Below, in pieces: positions 49,231 to 61,600 of a DNA stretch of 64,000 bases. The stretch covers positions 54,983,942-55,047,941 of the forward strand of contig CM060172.1 in assembly GCA_030549775.1 (NCBI GenBank). Reading direction: 5' to 3'. The position numbers and the translations under genes are program-made. Source of the stretch: Tamarix chinensis (Eukaryota > Streptophyta > Magnoliopsida > Caryophyllales > Tamaricaceae). Each line of letters starts with the position of its first letter. The stretch's first letter is position 1. The notes beneath the pieces were generated by a model. The model made no database searches. It was not told the origin of the DNA and was given only the letters and a program-made list of their open reading frames with translations.

Positions 49231-49540
49231 AGAGCCGATCTACATTTGAGTGGACTATTCACCAAATCCTTGAAATCAGCACAACTGGTTAAATTTGTTA
49301 ATAGCCCCAAATCATTTAAATGCATTTGAATCTACTCTAAAAACTAGTCTTCTAGGTTAAACTATCAATGCAACTTTACATTTTCCACCTCTTTTGCCCA
49401 GCTGAACCCAAAACCCACCAAAACGAAACTTAACAAAGTTAATAGGAGGAATAGGCTAGTCCTCGGCCATGAGGAATTCCAAACCAACCATTGAAAGTAG
49501 TTCTTCAGGTTTGGCCGACATTAGATCAACTTCCGAAGGA
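49231..49540 (-). other. Probable 3' untranslated region of TFIIF beta
   Basis: Follows the stop codon. Composition is more balanced than the intergenic DNA beyond. The poly(A) site was not fixed. Confidence 0.45.
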
Positions 49541-49666
49541 CTACACCGGTTCAGGCTTCACCTCTTCCACAGACCTCTTGTATTCTGGCTTAAGCTCATA
49601 TGTTCCTTGATTAGCACCTTTGTTGTTGTAGACACAGAGGTCTTTAAGTAAATCCTTGAGGTATTG
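49541..49666 (-). CDS. TFIIF beta exon 6 (end of winged helix)
   Basis: Acceptor TGAACAG before CAATACCTCAAG. 41 codons then TAG at 49,541-49,543. Encodes [20 protein letters not shown], then [15 protein letters not shown] and a short acidic/proline tail. Confidence 0.95.
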   Translation of the reverse strand, partial: QYLKDLLKDLCVYNNKGANQGTYELKPEYKRSVEEVKPEPV

Positions 49667-52600
49667 CTGTTCAGAAATGAGAGGATCAGTATTTGCTTAC
49701 CAGTAATCGCTATATGATATGATGCAATAGCACATTTATGAGGCAAAGACTGGAGTTGATTGTAAGAGCATTTGGCTCAGGAAGAGCACACTCTCGAACT
49801 CCTGGATTACCCTCATTTCTCCTGCATTTTAATAAAGTTCCCAGCTCCATTTTCTATCAATTTTCCGTTTCTTTACTACTAGTCTGTGAACGTCAGTTTA
49901 CTGGTCAAAACACAGAACCAAGATGGTAAGAAGATAAAGAACTTGATGCTGCACTCAATGAAATGCATCAGAGCTCTTGAAATCATTTGTCATACAGGTA
50001 ACATATGAACACATAAAGGGACCAATAGCAATCGATTGATAGGTTCTAATTAGGTTTACTGTGTTCTATGATTGATGTGCCATGCCACTGGATTTTAAAA
50101 CAAATAACTATACAATCCACTTCTTCCACAGACAAAGCGGGCTGGTTGGTATCAATATAAAATCCATACGTGTTGAAAGTTGAAATATGCACCGAAAAGC
50201 ATACACATCTTAAAACTGCTGTGCACATAAAAATCAATACAGTTGCAGAGGGTGAAAGAAAAGCCAAGAGTAGAAGATAAGATTAGCAAACTATTTCACA
50301 TCAGGCTACTTGTTTGGTCAGATATCAATTTGGCCTGCTTTTCATTTGATGACCTTAAAGAGAAGCAGGTTGTCAGAGCATAACTCGTATGTGTACCAGA
50401 ACATTGGCAAAAAGCTGATAACATGATTGGTCAAAAGCACCATTAGCAACAGCCATACCTCAGGCTGGTCGGTATCTCGTATAAGTTGTCTTAGGGTCCA
50501 ATGAGGCTGTTTTTCGAAAAGCCTAAACATGATCTCCTCCATCTCTCCACGATCCCTTCTAGTTCTTTTCATTTCCGATCCTTTCATAGGCACTTTCTTC
50601 TTTTCCTATAATAGGGAAGTGAACCAATCAATGTCCGTATAATCTTTGGTACAATAATGATTCATTGTGTGAAATGGAAGAATACACCGAATAAACACTA
50701 CACTACCATTGATAAGACCATTCCTTGTATGGACCTCATATTCATCCGAGTCTTGTTATCATCAATCACCTAATGACAAGAAAGATATCAGGTAGGCATG
50801 TAAGATAATGAGCTAATTTACTTTCATCTGCCCTACCCCATGAGGAGACTCGCAATTGTCTCTCCCCCTTCATCCAATATATGCTGCAGAGACACCTGTA
50901 CCTGTATCTGCCTGCTCTTTGTCATGTATCTGTTAGTACGTTCGCGACAGAGTTTCCCATAGCTCTCAATTGCTGCACTATGTGGCCTCATGTCAAATTT
51001 GTGCCTTATACTTCCTTCAACAGAGAGCTTCCCTGCAAAGAAAGAAATTTCATAAACAAAATCATAAGACATTAATTACAAAGCAATTAATAAAATGTAC
51101 TCTACAGCCCCCCGAAGTAGAGATTGCACTGAACAAAGTTCTGGCATATGAGGATGTTAACCCAAAGTTGTACCATTTCTTCATATAAATGACTGACTGA
51201 TGCATTTTAAAAATCTGGGAGTACAAGAGACTCAAAATCCTAATGGTGAAACACCCCGATTTGATGATCACTTGAATTGTGCCTCGAGGAAGATTACAGG
51301 CCTAAAAAACATGGTCAGTGGTACTACTCACAAATGAGAGGGCAGAATCCAATTTATTCACCTATTCACACATACAGATTCCCATCTCCATCATTCATTA
51401 CCAAAACTGCACCATATGTCTTCTAACTATTGGTTCATCACCTGTCTTGAAGTGAACAATATGCATTAAAGTAGTTGCTGGTTCCATGCACCTCCCGGGA
51501 AAATGAGAAACAAAAGAACATACAAAGAGATTTATGGCTAGCACTGTGCTACACATGATGGCATAGAACAGATCATACTGTTTATTTTATGATAGTACAA
51601 ATTCTTGTCACTACATCAGTTCAAAAAAAGGTGTAGCAATTAAATTAGAATACAGTGTATAATTTAGGCAAACTTTAACATAATAATAAGCTTGGAAGTT
51701 GTTACAGATACACAAAGATGCTACACTTCTTCCTTAATATATGCAAATAGACAAATAGCAATCTCTAATCATTTAAACCTGGGACATGAATTCCTATATA
51801 TAGAAGGTAAACTTCTTTTTTTCCCTTTCTTTTTCCGTATCTTTTCACAGATACATGAATTGAAATGGAGATAGATAGTAAAAATAATAGACAAGACAGT
51901 TTTCCCACTTTAGACACCCAAAATATTGCTGATAATCCGTCATGAGGGACAATTGTAACTGCAGCAGACAAAACTTTTATTCCAGCTCAGAAGCTTTCTT
52001 ACTCAACTGAAGGCAATTAATAGCCGATATCAATTACAGCCACTATTATAGTGATTATCATCACCCTAGTGCTCCTTTCTTCCATAATGGGACATGACTA
52101 CTAAATAACTTTAAATGTTAGAAAATACACCTTGCTCTAATCAAAACTTCATTTATAACAGTGATAAGGTTGCTCCTTGTGTTTGGGATACAGTAAGATT
52201 TGGAAAAAGGAAAAAAGAGCAGTCTATCTGGTAAAAGAATAAAATGAGGGAAGCCATATCACTTGCCCGAGCAGCCTAGTACAGATTAGATGCTACTAAT
52301 GTCGTATCATCTATACTCAGCAGAAAATTGGAAGAAAAAAAAAGGAATATGGATAAAGACGCTTTACCTTCAGCAGACTCAGAAAAGACAGACATGGGAA
52401 CAAAGTCTTCAGACACATCCATAGAGTAACACTTGGGGACATTTCCCAGTTCAGGGCCCATCAGCTCCATAGTAAACTGATTGTTCAAACAAAGTATGAT
52501 AATCAAGAAAAAATACAAGGAGATGGCAGAGAAACAGAAATTTAGTCGCTCTGACAAACAATGATTGAAGGCAAAAGAAAAAATCACAAAAGTGCAGGGC

Positions 52601-55600
52601 ATCACTTGTAAAACTATGAAAATATCTCTAATGTTGAATACAGTAAGCTTTTAAACAAAATCGCACACAAAGAGTCTTTCAGGGGAAGATTGGGAAGAAG
52701 AAAAGGTGATAATGCCTTTTGACCAATTAAACATGTATTAGTACAAACAGATGCAATGCATATGATAGGTAACGCTCACAACAATCGCAAAAAATTAGTA
52801 AGGTGATGGAAAATTAAAAGAAAAGAGATCTGGAAATTGTATATAGCCTCCCAACACTTCCCACTAATTTGTTGCCCATTACCCATGCCTCGTCTCCCTT
52901 ATTATTTAGGAAAAGAAATAGCTAACAACCTTCTCTCTCCTATGACTCAGCAGTGTCCCCTAACTGGCTCAATATTCCTTCCCAGCTCAGCGCATGATCA
53001 CCCAATACACAGCCCACCATATACTAACAGCAAGATATAAATCCTCCTCCTTAAGGTTCATTCAGGCCCCATAGTGCTAAATCCTAATATATGCCAATTT
53101 GATCATAGGCCTATGAGCATACAGAGCTTTAACCATGAAAAGTTTAGCTATACTCACAAAGCCAGTATAGGATGAACCAGTGTTTGAAAAAGCGCGCCTG
53201 AGGCGCGCCTAAGGCGCAAGGCGCAAGGCGATGGGGGGTTAGGGCTTTTTTGGTGCTAGGCGAGGCTACGTAAGTGAGGCGCATATAAGGCGCGCCTCAG
53301 GCGCTAGGCGCAGAGGCTATGAGGCGCACGCCTCAGCATAAAATCAAGCAGAAGCTTGGGAGATCAATAGACACATAGGGAGGATGGACTTAGAGAAGAG
53401 GGATAAAAAACCTTTTCAGCAGAAAAAAAAAAATTACATGCAGACTGCAGAGACTTAGGGGACTTAAATAGTCATTTGTTGGAAAAATGTAAGTCTATTT
53501 ATAGTCTTGATTGCAGTAAAAATATTCTGCAATTAATATGGGAATTGGGGAGAGTAAGAGTTATTTTGGAAAGGTAAAAAACCAGCTGCAGAGACTGTAA
53601 AGTCTGCTACCACCAATTTAAAGCAAGAAATAGTTTTTTTGGTATATTTTTTGCAGATATAGAGGAAAACAGATAGGGCATTAGGAAAAACCAAAGGTAT
53701 ATCTGCATATATAGGGAAAAAGAAAGGTCCCCCTTGTCCTATATATTTTTTGCAGAAACTTTTTCTTCCTAATGTAAAAAAAAAAAGCAAAAAGAAAAAC
53801 AACAACAACAAAGGGAAAAACAATGTACCACTACATCTGAAAAAAAAATAGAGAGAGCATCAAGGAAAACTGGAAAAAAAGTATATATGCCAACAACAAA
53901 AAAAAAAAAAACAAGGCGCCTCACATCGCCCAGGCGTGCGCCTTCGCCTTGCGCCTAGCGCCTAGGCTCCAGGACCCCTAGCGCCTCGGTGCGCCTTAAG
54001 CCTTTTCAAACACTGGGATGAACCAAGTTAAATGCTTGATAAATGTGGGTATCAAGGCATACTAGAATTAAAGTTGTTTAAAAAAAAATAAAAAATATAC
54101 TTCCATCAATTCATAGCACCTAGCTAGTGGGGTATAGCCTTCTCTAGCTGTTTCCAATGGCTTGTGTTTGTGTCTTTTAGCCTGTTGTTGCAGCTGTGTG
54201 CTGCTGTTGTTGATTGGGGGTGGGGGTGGGGGTGGGGGTGAGGTCTTAAAGTGGGGTGGACCTAGAGCAGGCCGAGCCAGTCTTTTAGTTGGGAAAAAAA
54301 TATAAGGCCTCCTTTTTTCATATTAATTATATTATTAAATAATTTTAAATTATTTGATGTAGTTTGATTTGGGTTCTTAAGAACTCACTCTTTATGTAGG
54401 GCCAATTTTATTTTTCTGTAAGAGAATTAGACACAAAGACGCGTGTGTGTGTAAATTTGGGCCCCCCTCAAAATAAGAGCTAGAGTCATATCCCTTCTTG
54501 CCTATTCTTAATGTCAACCCTAGCTACCTAGCCTAAGGGGGTGAGGGACAGTGGGAGTGTTTCTACCACAATGGGAAAGGAAAGTTGTAACTAAGACAAT
54601 CTATAGCAGGTTCTCATCATGCTTGAGCTTTATTTGTGTCTTTTACTTGTCGGAGATCCATTATCATTGAGCTTCTATTATCTAGATCCAAAATGCATTT
54701 GTGTAACCAAGCATACAAGACATTGAAACATTGACATACAAGGATTTAATACATTATGCCAAACACCAAATAAACAGGTAATACATAAATGCAGCATGCA
54801 TTATCTGGGCTGAAAAGTTAAGGCATCCTCTATGGGTAAGAGTTTGACAGTTGGGATACAGAGTCAAAGTAAGAAGTATGTTAATTTTCTTTTGTCGATT
54901 GGCATTTTATCAGTTCTGCTCTATAATTAACACATTATAAGCCCAATCTATCAAGAGGATCTACCATGAGCATGAGAATCTCTCCATCTATATCCAACAT
55001 TCAAACAAACTTTTTATGACCATCATTTTCACTCACTGACTTCCAAATAAATTCATGTGTAGATTCAGGTAACCCAAATTTTACATTGTGACTGCTTGAC
55101 AAAAAGCCCACAATAATAGCAGCGTATGCTTTGACACTTGAATCAGCTTGCATTAGTCTGTGAGCCTAATTTGGTACATGGAATGAAGTTCTCTACTAAA
55201 ATGGCCTTTAGATCACAAAATGTACACCACATCAGATTGTCACCACCAATGTCACAAATTTTATAAATAAAAAATAAAAGAAAATTAAAATTAGAGAGGA
55301 TCTATTTGAACTTCCAAAGATAAAATCACAAGGGCAAGGGGTAAAAAAGGAAAGAAAAAATTTATGAGTATGGTTAAACGCTCCCCCCAACAAAAAAAAA
55401 GTGAAATTGGCAGAAAACATTTGAAGCCCATATGATATAAAACCATCCATAAACTGATTAGATTCCATGAAATAATTATCATGCAGTGCAAATGGAACAA
55501 CTGAAAAGGTAACAGCCAATAAGTCTTTAAATTTTGGATTTTAGCTTCTCTATGGCCATGGGCTATGTTGTGCCAAGTTCACAATTTCACTTTTCATGAT

Positions 55601-58600
55601 TGTTGATAAAAGAGAAATAATGTTGCATGCAATGTGATCCCAAAACACAGTTACTGAGAAATCACATGGTGACATCATTTGTCAATCATCGTAATTGATA
55701 CACCCCCTGCCATGTGAAGCTGCCATTGAAGTCTCTCAAGCTCAGCAACGGACGATACCAACGTAGCTCCCTTCGATCCAAATACTGGGAATTGCTTAAA
55801 CAATGTGTTTTGCCATTAAACTCTGTGTTTTGATGTTTTCCATATAAAGGCGTTGTAGCCCTCCTTAGTAGATTCTTCTCCTGATTATGTTGATGTATAA
55901 GACTGTTGCAACTATTTTTGAAATTATTATGAAAAGAAATCAATTTCCTATCTCTTTGAACTCCTCTCTGTCGTTCTCGATTTTTGTTAGTTAGCCTTCG
56001 ATTTCCATTCTCGTTGCTAGAATTCCTCAGTAACTATCATTGATATCAAAGCTGGACGAACCTGCCATGGCTGACAACACATGAGCAGTTGAGCTTCGTC
56101 AAGAAATGGATCATCACAAGACATCCTTGGAGGAGATGAAAACGTCATTCTAGAATCAATTGCGAGAAGCGCAACAAGAGACGTCATATGTGCTGCAAAC
56201 CATCCTCTTGCAGATGCAAACTCTCACTATGGGTCTATCATCCAATCGCAATCCACCTTCCACAAGCTCACCCACACCGGAGACCAACCATCCAAACAAC
56301 CAAACTGCCTTACTGAAAATTGTTCCACCGCCACAAATTATGCCACCTATGCCACGACCTCAAACCCAAATTGTCCATCAAATCCCCTGCTGAGTGGCAA
56401 GGGTCAAATTTCCAAAGTTCGATGGTAGCAATGTAAAGGGTGGATTTATAAGGCAAAACAATTCTTCATCATTGATGAGACACTGGAGAATAGCAAGGTG
56501 CGCTTTGCTGGCATTCACCTCGAAGGGCTAGCTTTGCAATGGCATCAGGAATATCTAAAAAACAGACCTCACCTTATGTATTTCGCCTAACAAGAGTATG
56601 TGGAGGCTATTACCTTGTGTTTCTGGCTTTCTGCTCCTCATCATTTGATGATCCCATGGCCGAACTATCCAACCTCAAACAAGGATCGAGCCTGACTGAC
56701 TATCAAAACAGGTTTGATGTCTTGCTCACCCGCCTAAATTTGCCCGAGGAATACACTACGAGTTGTTTTTCAGGAGGGTTGCAACCTAGTGTCTAGCATA
56801 GCGTGAGGATGTTCAAGCCCTCTACGCTTAAGGTGGCATACAAGTTAGCTAAGCTACAAATGGTCATAATGCAAAGTTAGAGGAACTACCACATACCACC
56901 CTTACTTCCTATCCCTTGGCCCGATCCAAAACCCCCCAACTATTCTAGCTCTATCAAGACACCCTTGGTCATCGTTGTAGCAAAAGGCAGATTTTCATGA
57001 TGGATGTGGTGGATGATGGAGGAGGGTTGGGGGAGACCCTGGTAGAAGAAGAAGTTGTGGGAAAGACGACATTAGAAGAGTCCCCTCAAATTTCAATGCA
57101 CGCTTTAAGTGGGATGTCTACTTACCAAACCATACGTGTGACTGGGTATATCAAAAGGAAGGCCATTAATGCACTGATTAACATAGGGAATATGCACAAC
57201 TTCCTTGACATGAAGACTACAAAACACGTGGGATGTCACCTTATACCTACCCTACCCCTGATTGTTGTTGTAGCGAATGGCAGAGCCCTCCAAAGTTGCT
57301 ATGTGTACAGAGGGTTGGTTTGGAGAATATTAGAACAGGAATTCTAGAGTGACGTCATGGTAATACCTTTCGATGTTCTTGACATGGTCTTGGGAGTACA
57401 ATGGCTAAGCAACTTGGGACGCATCACCTTAGATTACCACCACCTAAGTGTGGAGTTTTGGATTAACGATAGAAAGGTGGTATTGAGAGGTGCTCAGGGT
57501 GTCAAATCTAAGGGGGGCAAGGTTAAAGAAATAGATAAGGCTATGTCTACGACCTCTAGACAGAATGGACCTTAGTTATACGCCCTTCAATTGTATTATG
57601 GGGGTATTAAAGAGGGAACAAACCTTAAGCTCTCATAGTCAATAACACAGAGACCAATCAAAAGGAGTTGCAAGCCTTAATTCAGAGGTATGTAATGGTT
57701 TTTGAGGTGCCAAGGGGCTACCTCCAAAGAGGACGCATGACCATTAGATTCCCCTCAAACTAGAGATAGGATCCATCAATCTAAGACCCTACAGATACTC
57801 TTCTATCCAAAAGGATATCATTGAGGCTCTGGTTCAAGAAATGTTGAATGCGGGAATCATACAGCAAATCATTAGCCCGTATAGTTCTTGCTAAGAACAA
57901 AGATGGAAGCTGGAGACTGTGTATTGATTATAGAGAGCTCAACAAACAAACCATTAAAAGAAAATTCCCCATTCCAGTTATTGAGGAAGTACTGGAGGAG
58001 CTACATGGAGCCAAGTACTTCTCTAAAATTGACCTCCGTTCATGGTACCATCAAATAAGCATGACCAATGTTTGAAAAGGCCTAAGGCACACCTAGGCGA
58101 TAGGGGTCCTAGAGCCTAGGCGTTAGGCGCACAGCGAAGGCATACGCCTAGGCGATGTGAGGCGCCAAAATTACTCAAAGCTAAAAAAAGATTAAATGAC
58201 TAAGTTTTTAAGGAAAAAAAAAGTATACCATAACAAGAAAATAATTAGAAAAATAACAACCTATGAATTTAATACTACCAATACTAGCAGACAGTGTGGA
58301 CTGTGGACCACATCTTCTTGTTGTCTCTAGTTCTTAGCTCTCTACAGTCTATCTCTTTATCTTTGACTCTATTTCTTTTTTAATATGAGTTTAATAATAC
58401 CTATGTGTTTAAAAAATGAATATTACTCTCTTTTTTATATTTACCTGATGACCCTGACTCTGCTTTTAGGCTTGCAACCTTGTTGATTGCAGAATGTACA
58501 CCTTTTCCAAAACAACTATTACTCTCCCCAATCAAAACTATAATAGGCTTACCCTTTTCCAAAATATGCCCACTTCTCTCCCCTAAGTCCCTGGCTCCTC

Positions 58601-61600
58601 GCATGAATTTTTTTTTCTCTGCTAAAAAGCATGTGCATATCTACTCCTCTCTCCTAAGTCCCTAACTCTTTGTATGATTTTTTGTCTACTGAAAGGCATG
58701 TGCATGTCTACTCCTCTCCCCTAAATCCCTGCTTGATATTTCCAAAAAACTATTGTTCTCCCCAATCAAAACTATAAATAGGCTTCCCTTTTTCAAAAAA
58801 ATGTCTACTCCTCTCCCCTAAGTCCTTGGCTCCCTATGTGATTTTTTTTTTGTTGAAAGGATATTTTTGGTCAAAGGCGCGCGCATCTGCTCCTTAGGCA
58901 CGCCTCAGCAACCTTACATGCGCCTCACATCGCCTCGCCTAGGACCAAAAAAGCCCCCACCCCCTATCGCCTTGCGCCAAGCAATAAAACCGCGGTTACG
59001 GTCGCGGCGTCGCGGTATCGCGAATGATATTTTATATGTCGCGGTGTGATATTTTAATTTTTTTTCACAACAAATACTGGCAAATATCGGTAAACATCAG
59101 CCAATATCGGCCGATATGCGAAATTTTGCCGATACTACGGCGCTAAATATGTGATTTTTTGAAACGACCGCAATTTCGGAATTTCGCATCGCGGCTGACC
59201 CAAAAACCGCAAAATTGCCACCAATACGCAATTGCGGTACCGATATTTCATTGTATGCCTTGCGCCTAATTTCAAACACTACGCATGACCCTTGTTGATA
59301 TTCAAAAAACTGGCTTCAAAACCCATAAAGGGCATTATGAATATTTAGTGATGCCCTTTGGTTTAACTAATGCCCCTCCACTTTCCAATCACTGATAAAT
59401 GAGGTCTTCTGTCCATATTTGAGGAAGTTTATTTTGGTGTTCTTTGATGATATATTAGTTTACAGTTCGGACTGGCCATCCCACTTGCTTTATCTCGAGT
59501 CAACCCTAGAGCTGCTATGCAAGAACTAGTTGTACACTAAGGAGAGCAAGTGCTTGTTTGGGGAGACTCAAATTGAATATTTGGGATATGTTATTTAAGT
59601 GCAGAGGGTAGCCACAGACCCTGAAAAGATTAAGGCGGTCCAAACCTAGCCACTGCACACAACACTTAACTCAGGGGGTTTTTGGGTTTAATGACCTACT
59701 ATAGAGGGTTTGTTAGGCACTATGGTGTGCTTAACAGGCCTTTGACTGATATGTTGAAGGACTCCTTTGGATGGTCAATGACAGCGCGGGATACATCTGA
59801 GAAGCTCAAAATTGCCCTAGCTATAGCCCCTATCCTCGCACTGTCAGATTTCAGCAAAGAATTCATCATTAAGAGCGATGCATCCATGGGTGGAATGGGG
59901 GTTATCCTTATGTAAGATGGTCACCCCATAGCATACATTCCCAAGGCTTTCTCACCTAATGCCAGTTTGTCAATCTATGACAAAGAGATACTTTCCATTC
60001 TATTTGCAGTCAACGAACGGAAGCACTAGCTGAGAGGGAGACACTACAAAATTAAGACTAACCATCAACCACTCAAGTATATTCTCAACCAGCGGATAGT
60101 TACTGATCTTCAACAAATGTGGCTTACTAAGTTGATGGCCTATGACTATAAAATAGTGTACAATAAGGGTAAGGAGAATGTGGAAGCTGATTCACTTTCT
60201 AGAATTTCAAGGGGAAAGTTATTGGCTATCTCACTTTCAACACTACACCCTAACCTTCTTACTAAGGTATAGAACAACTAGAGTTCTAATGATAAGCTCG
60301 GTGAATTGCTACATCAATTGCAGCAAAATTCTCTAAATAACCCCAAGTACAACTACTCTCATCAATTACTCAAGAAGAAGGGTAAGTTGATGGTAGGAAA
60401 TGATCCAGAATTGCAACAATAGTTGCTCGAAATATACCATACATCTCCTGTAAGGGAACATTCTAGACTACATGCCACCTACCAGAGGCTAGCCGGGTTA
60501 TTTTACAGGAAGGGATTGAAGAGAGCAATCAGAGACTACATCAGAAGATGCGATACATGCCAGAGATACAAGTATGATATAGATGCTTATCTGGGAAAGC
60601 TTCAACCCTTACCCATTCCTCACGTACTATGGAAAAACATTAACATGGACTTCATTGAAGGGTTGCCTAAATCCCATCATGGTAAAGATGTTATCATGGT
60701 AGTAATTGTTTGGCTCAGTAAGTATGCTCACTTCGTGGCACTTAGCCATCCATACATTTTCTCTAATGTTGCTAAAGAGTTTATTGATCATGTGTACAAG
60801 CTCCGTGGCCTACCACAGACTATGACCAATGATCGAGACCCAATCTTCATGAGTAGATTCTGGCAAGAGTTGTTTAAACAATAGGGAGTCAAGTTACAGT
60901 TATCTACAGGCGACAGCCTATCACCCATAGATAAATGGCCAATTGAAAGTCCTCCCTACATCCTACTTACGATGTATGACCGATTATACACCTGTAGATT
61001 GGCACAAATGGCTTTCCTTAGCAAAGTACTAGTACAACACTATTTATCACTCGGATACACATACCACCCCTTTTGAAGCTTTATATGGCCAACCCCCACA
61101 TATACACCTACCTTATTTTCCTGGTGATTCAATAGTAGAAGCTGTGGACCAAAACCTTACAGCTAGAGAGATCTTTGGCGCTCCTCAAAGCTCATCTCAG
61201 GAGAGCAAAGGTTAGAATGGAGAAACAAGCTAATGGGCATAAGAGTGAGAGGAACTTTAATATTGGTGATTGGGTCTATGTCAAGTTGCAACTTGCAACC
61301 TTATAGGCAGGTTTCATTGGCCAATTGAACAATGCATAAGTTAGCCACCAAAAACCATGGACAGTATAAGTCTTGGACAAGGTGGGTTCCGTTGCTTACA
61401 AGCTAGACCTGCCTTCCTCAACTTTAGTACACCCTGTTCTTCCTACAAGACCACTTTTGATCCCAACTATGTGCCAGTAGCTATCCTCGATAGACAAACT
61501 GTGAAAAGAGGCAACCAGACTGCAACAGAGGTGCTCGTAAAGTGGTCTAATGGCAGCAAGGAGGACGCCAACTGGGCATACTATAATGATCTCATTCAAC

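Larger units (their letters stand above)
57630..59640 (+). pseudogene. Chromovirus reverse transcriptase, split by a hAT element
   Basis: The first half (to 58,065) includes [20 protein letters not shown] and [13 protein letters not shown]. The second half (from 59,290) resumes at [26 protein letters not shown] and the catalytic box FFDDILVYS (about 59,440-59,466). The hAT copy 58,066-59,281 separates them. There are other stops and frameshifts besides. Confidence 0.9.

Noticed and set aside
50833..51072. Open frame read straight through as an independent small gene
   Set aside because: It contains TFIIF exon 3; residues outside the splice sites do not belong to the family.
55232..55519. 95-residue minus-strand frame in the TFIIF intron
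   Set aside because: No recognisable domain and no place in the spliced gene; probably a chance frame.
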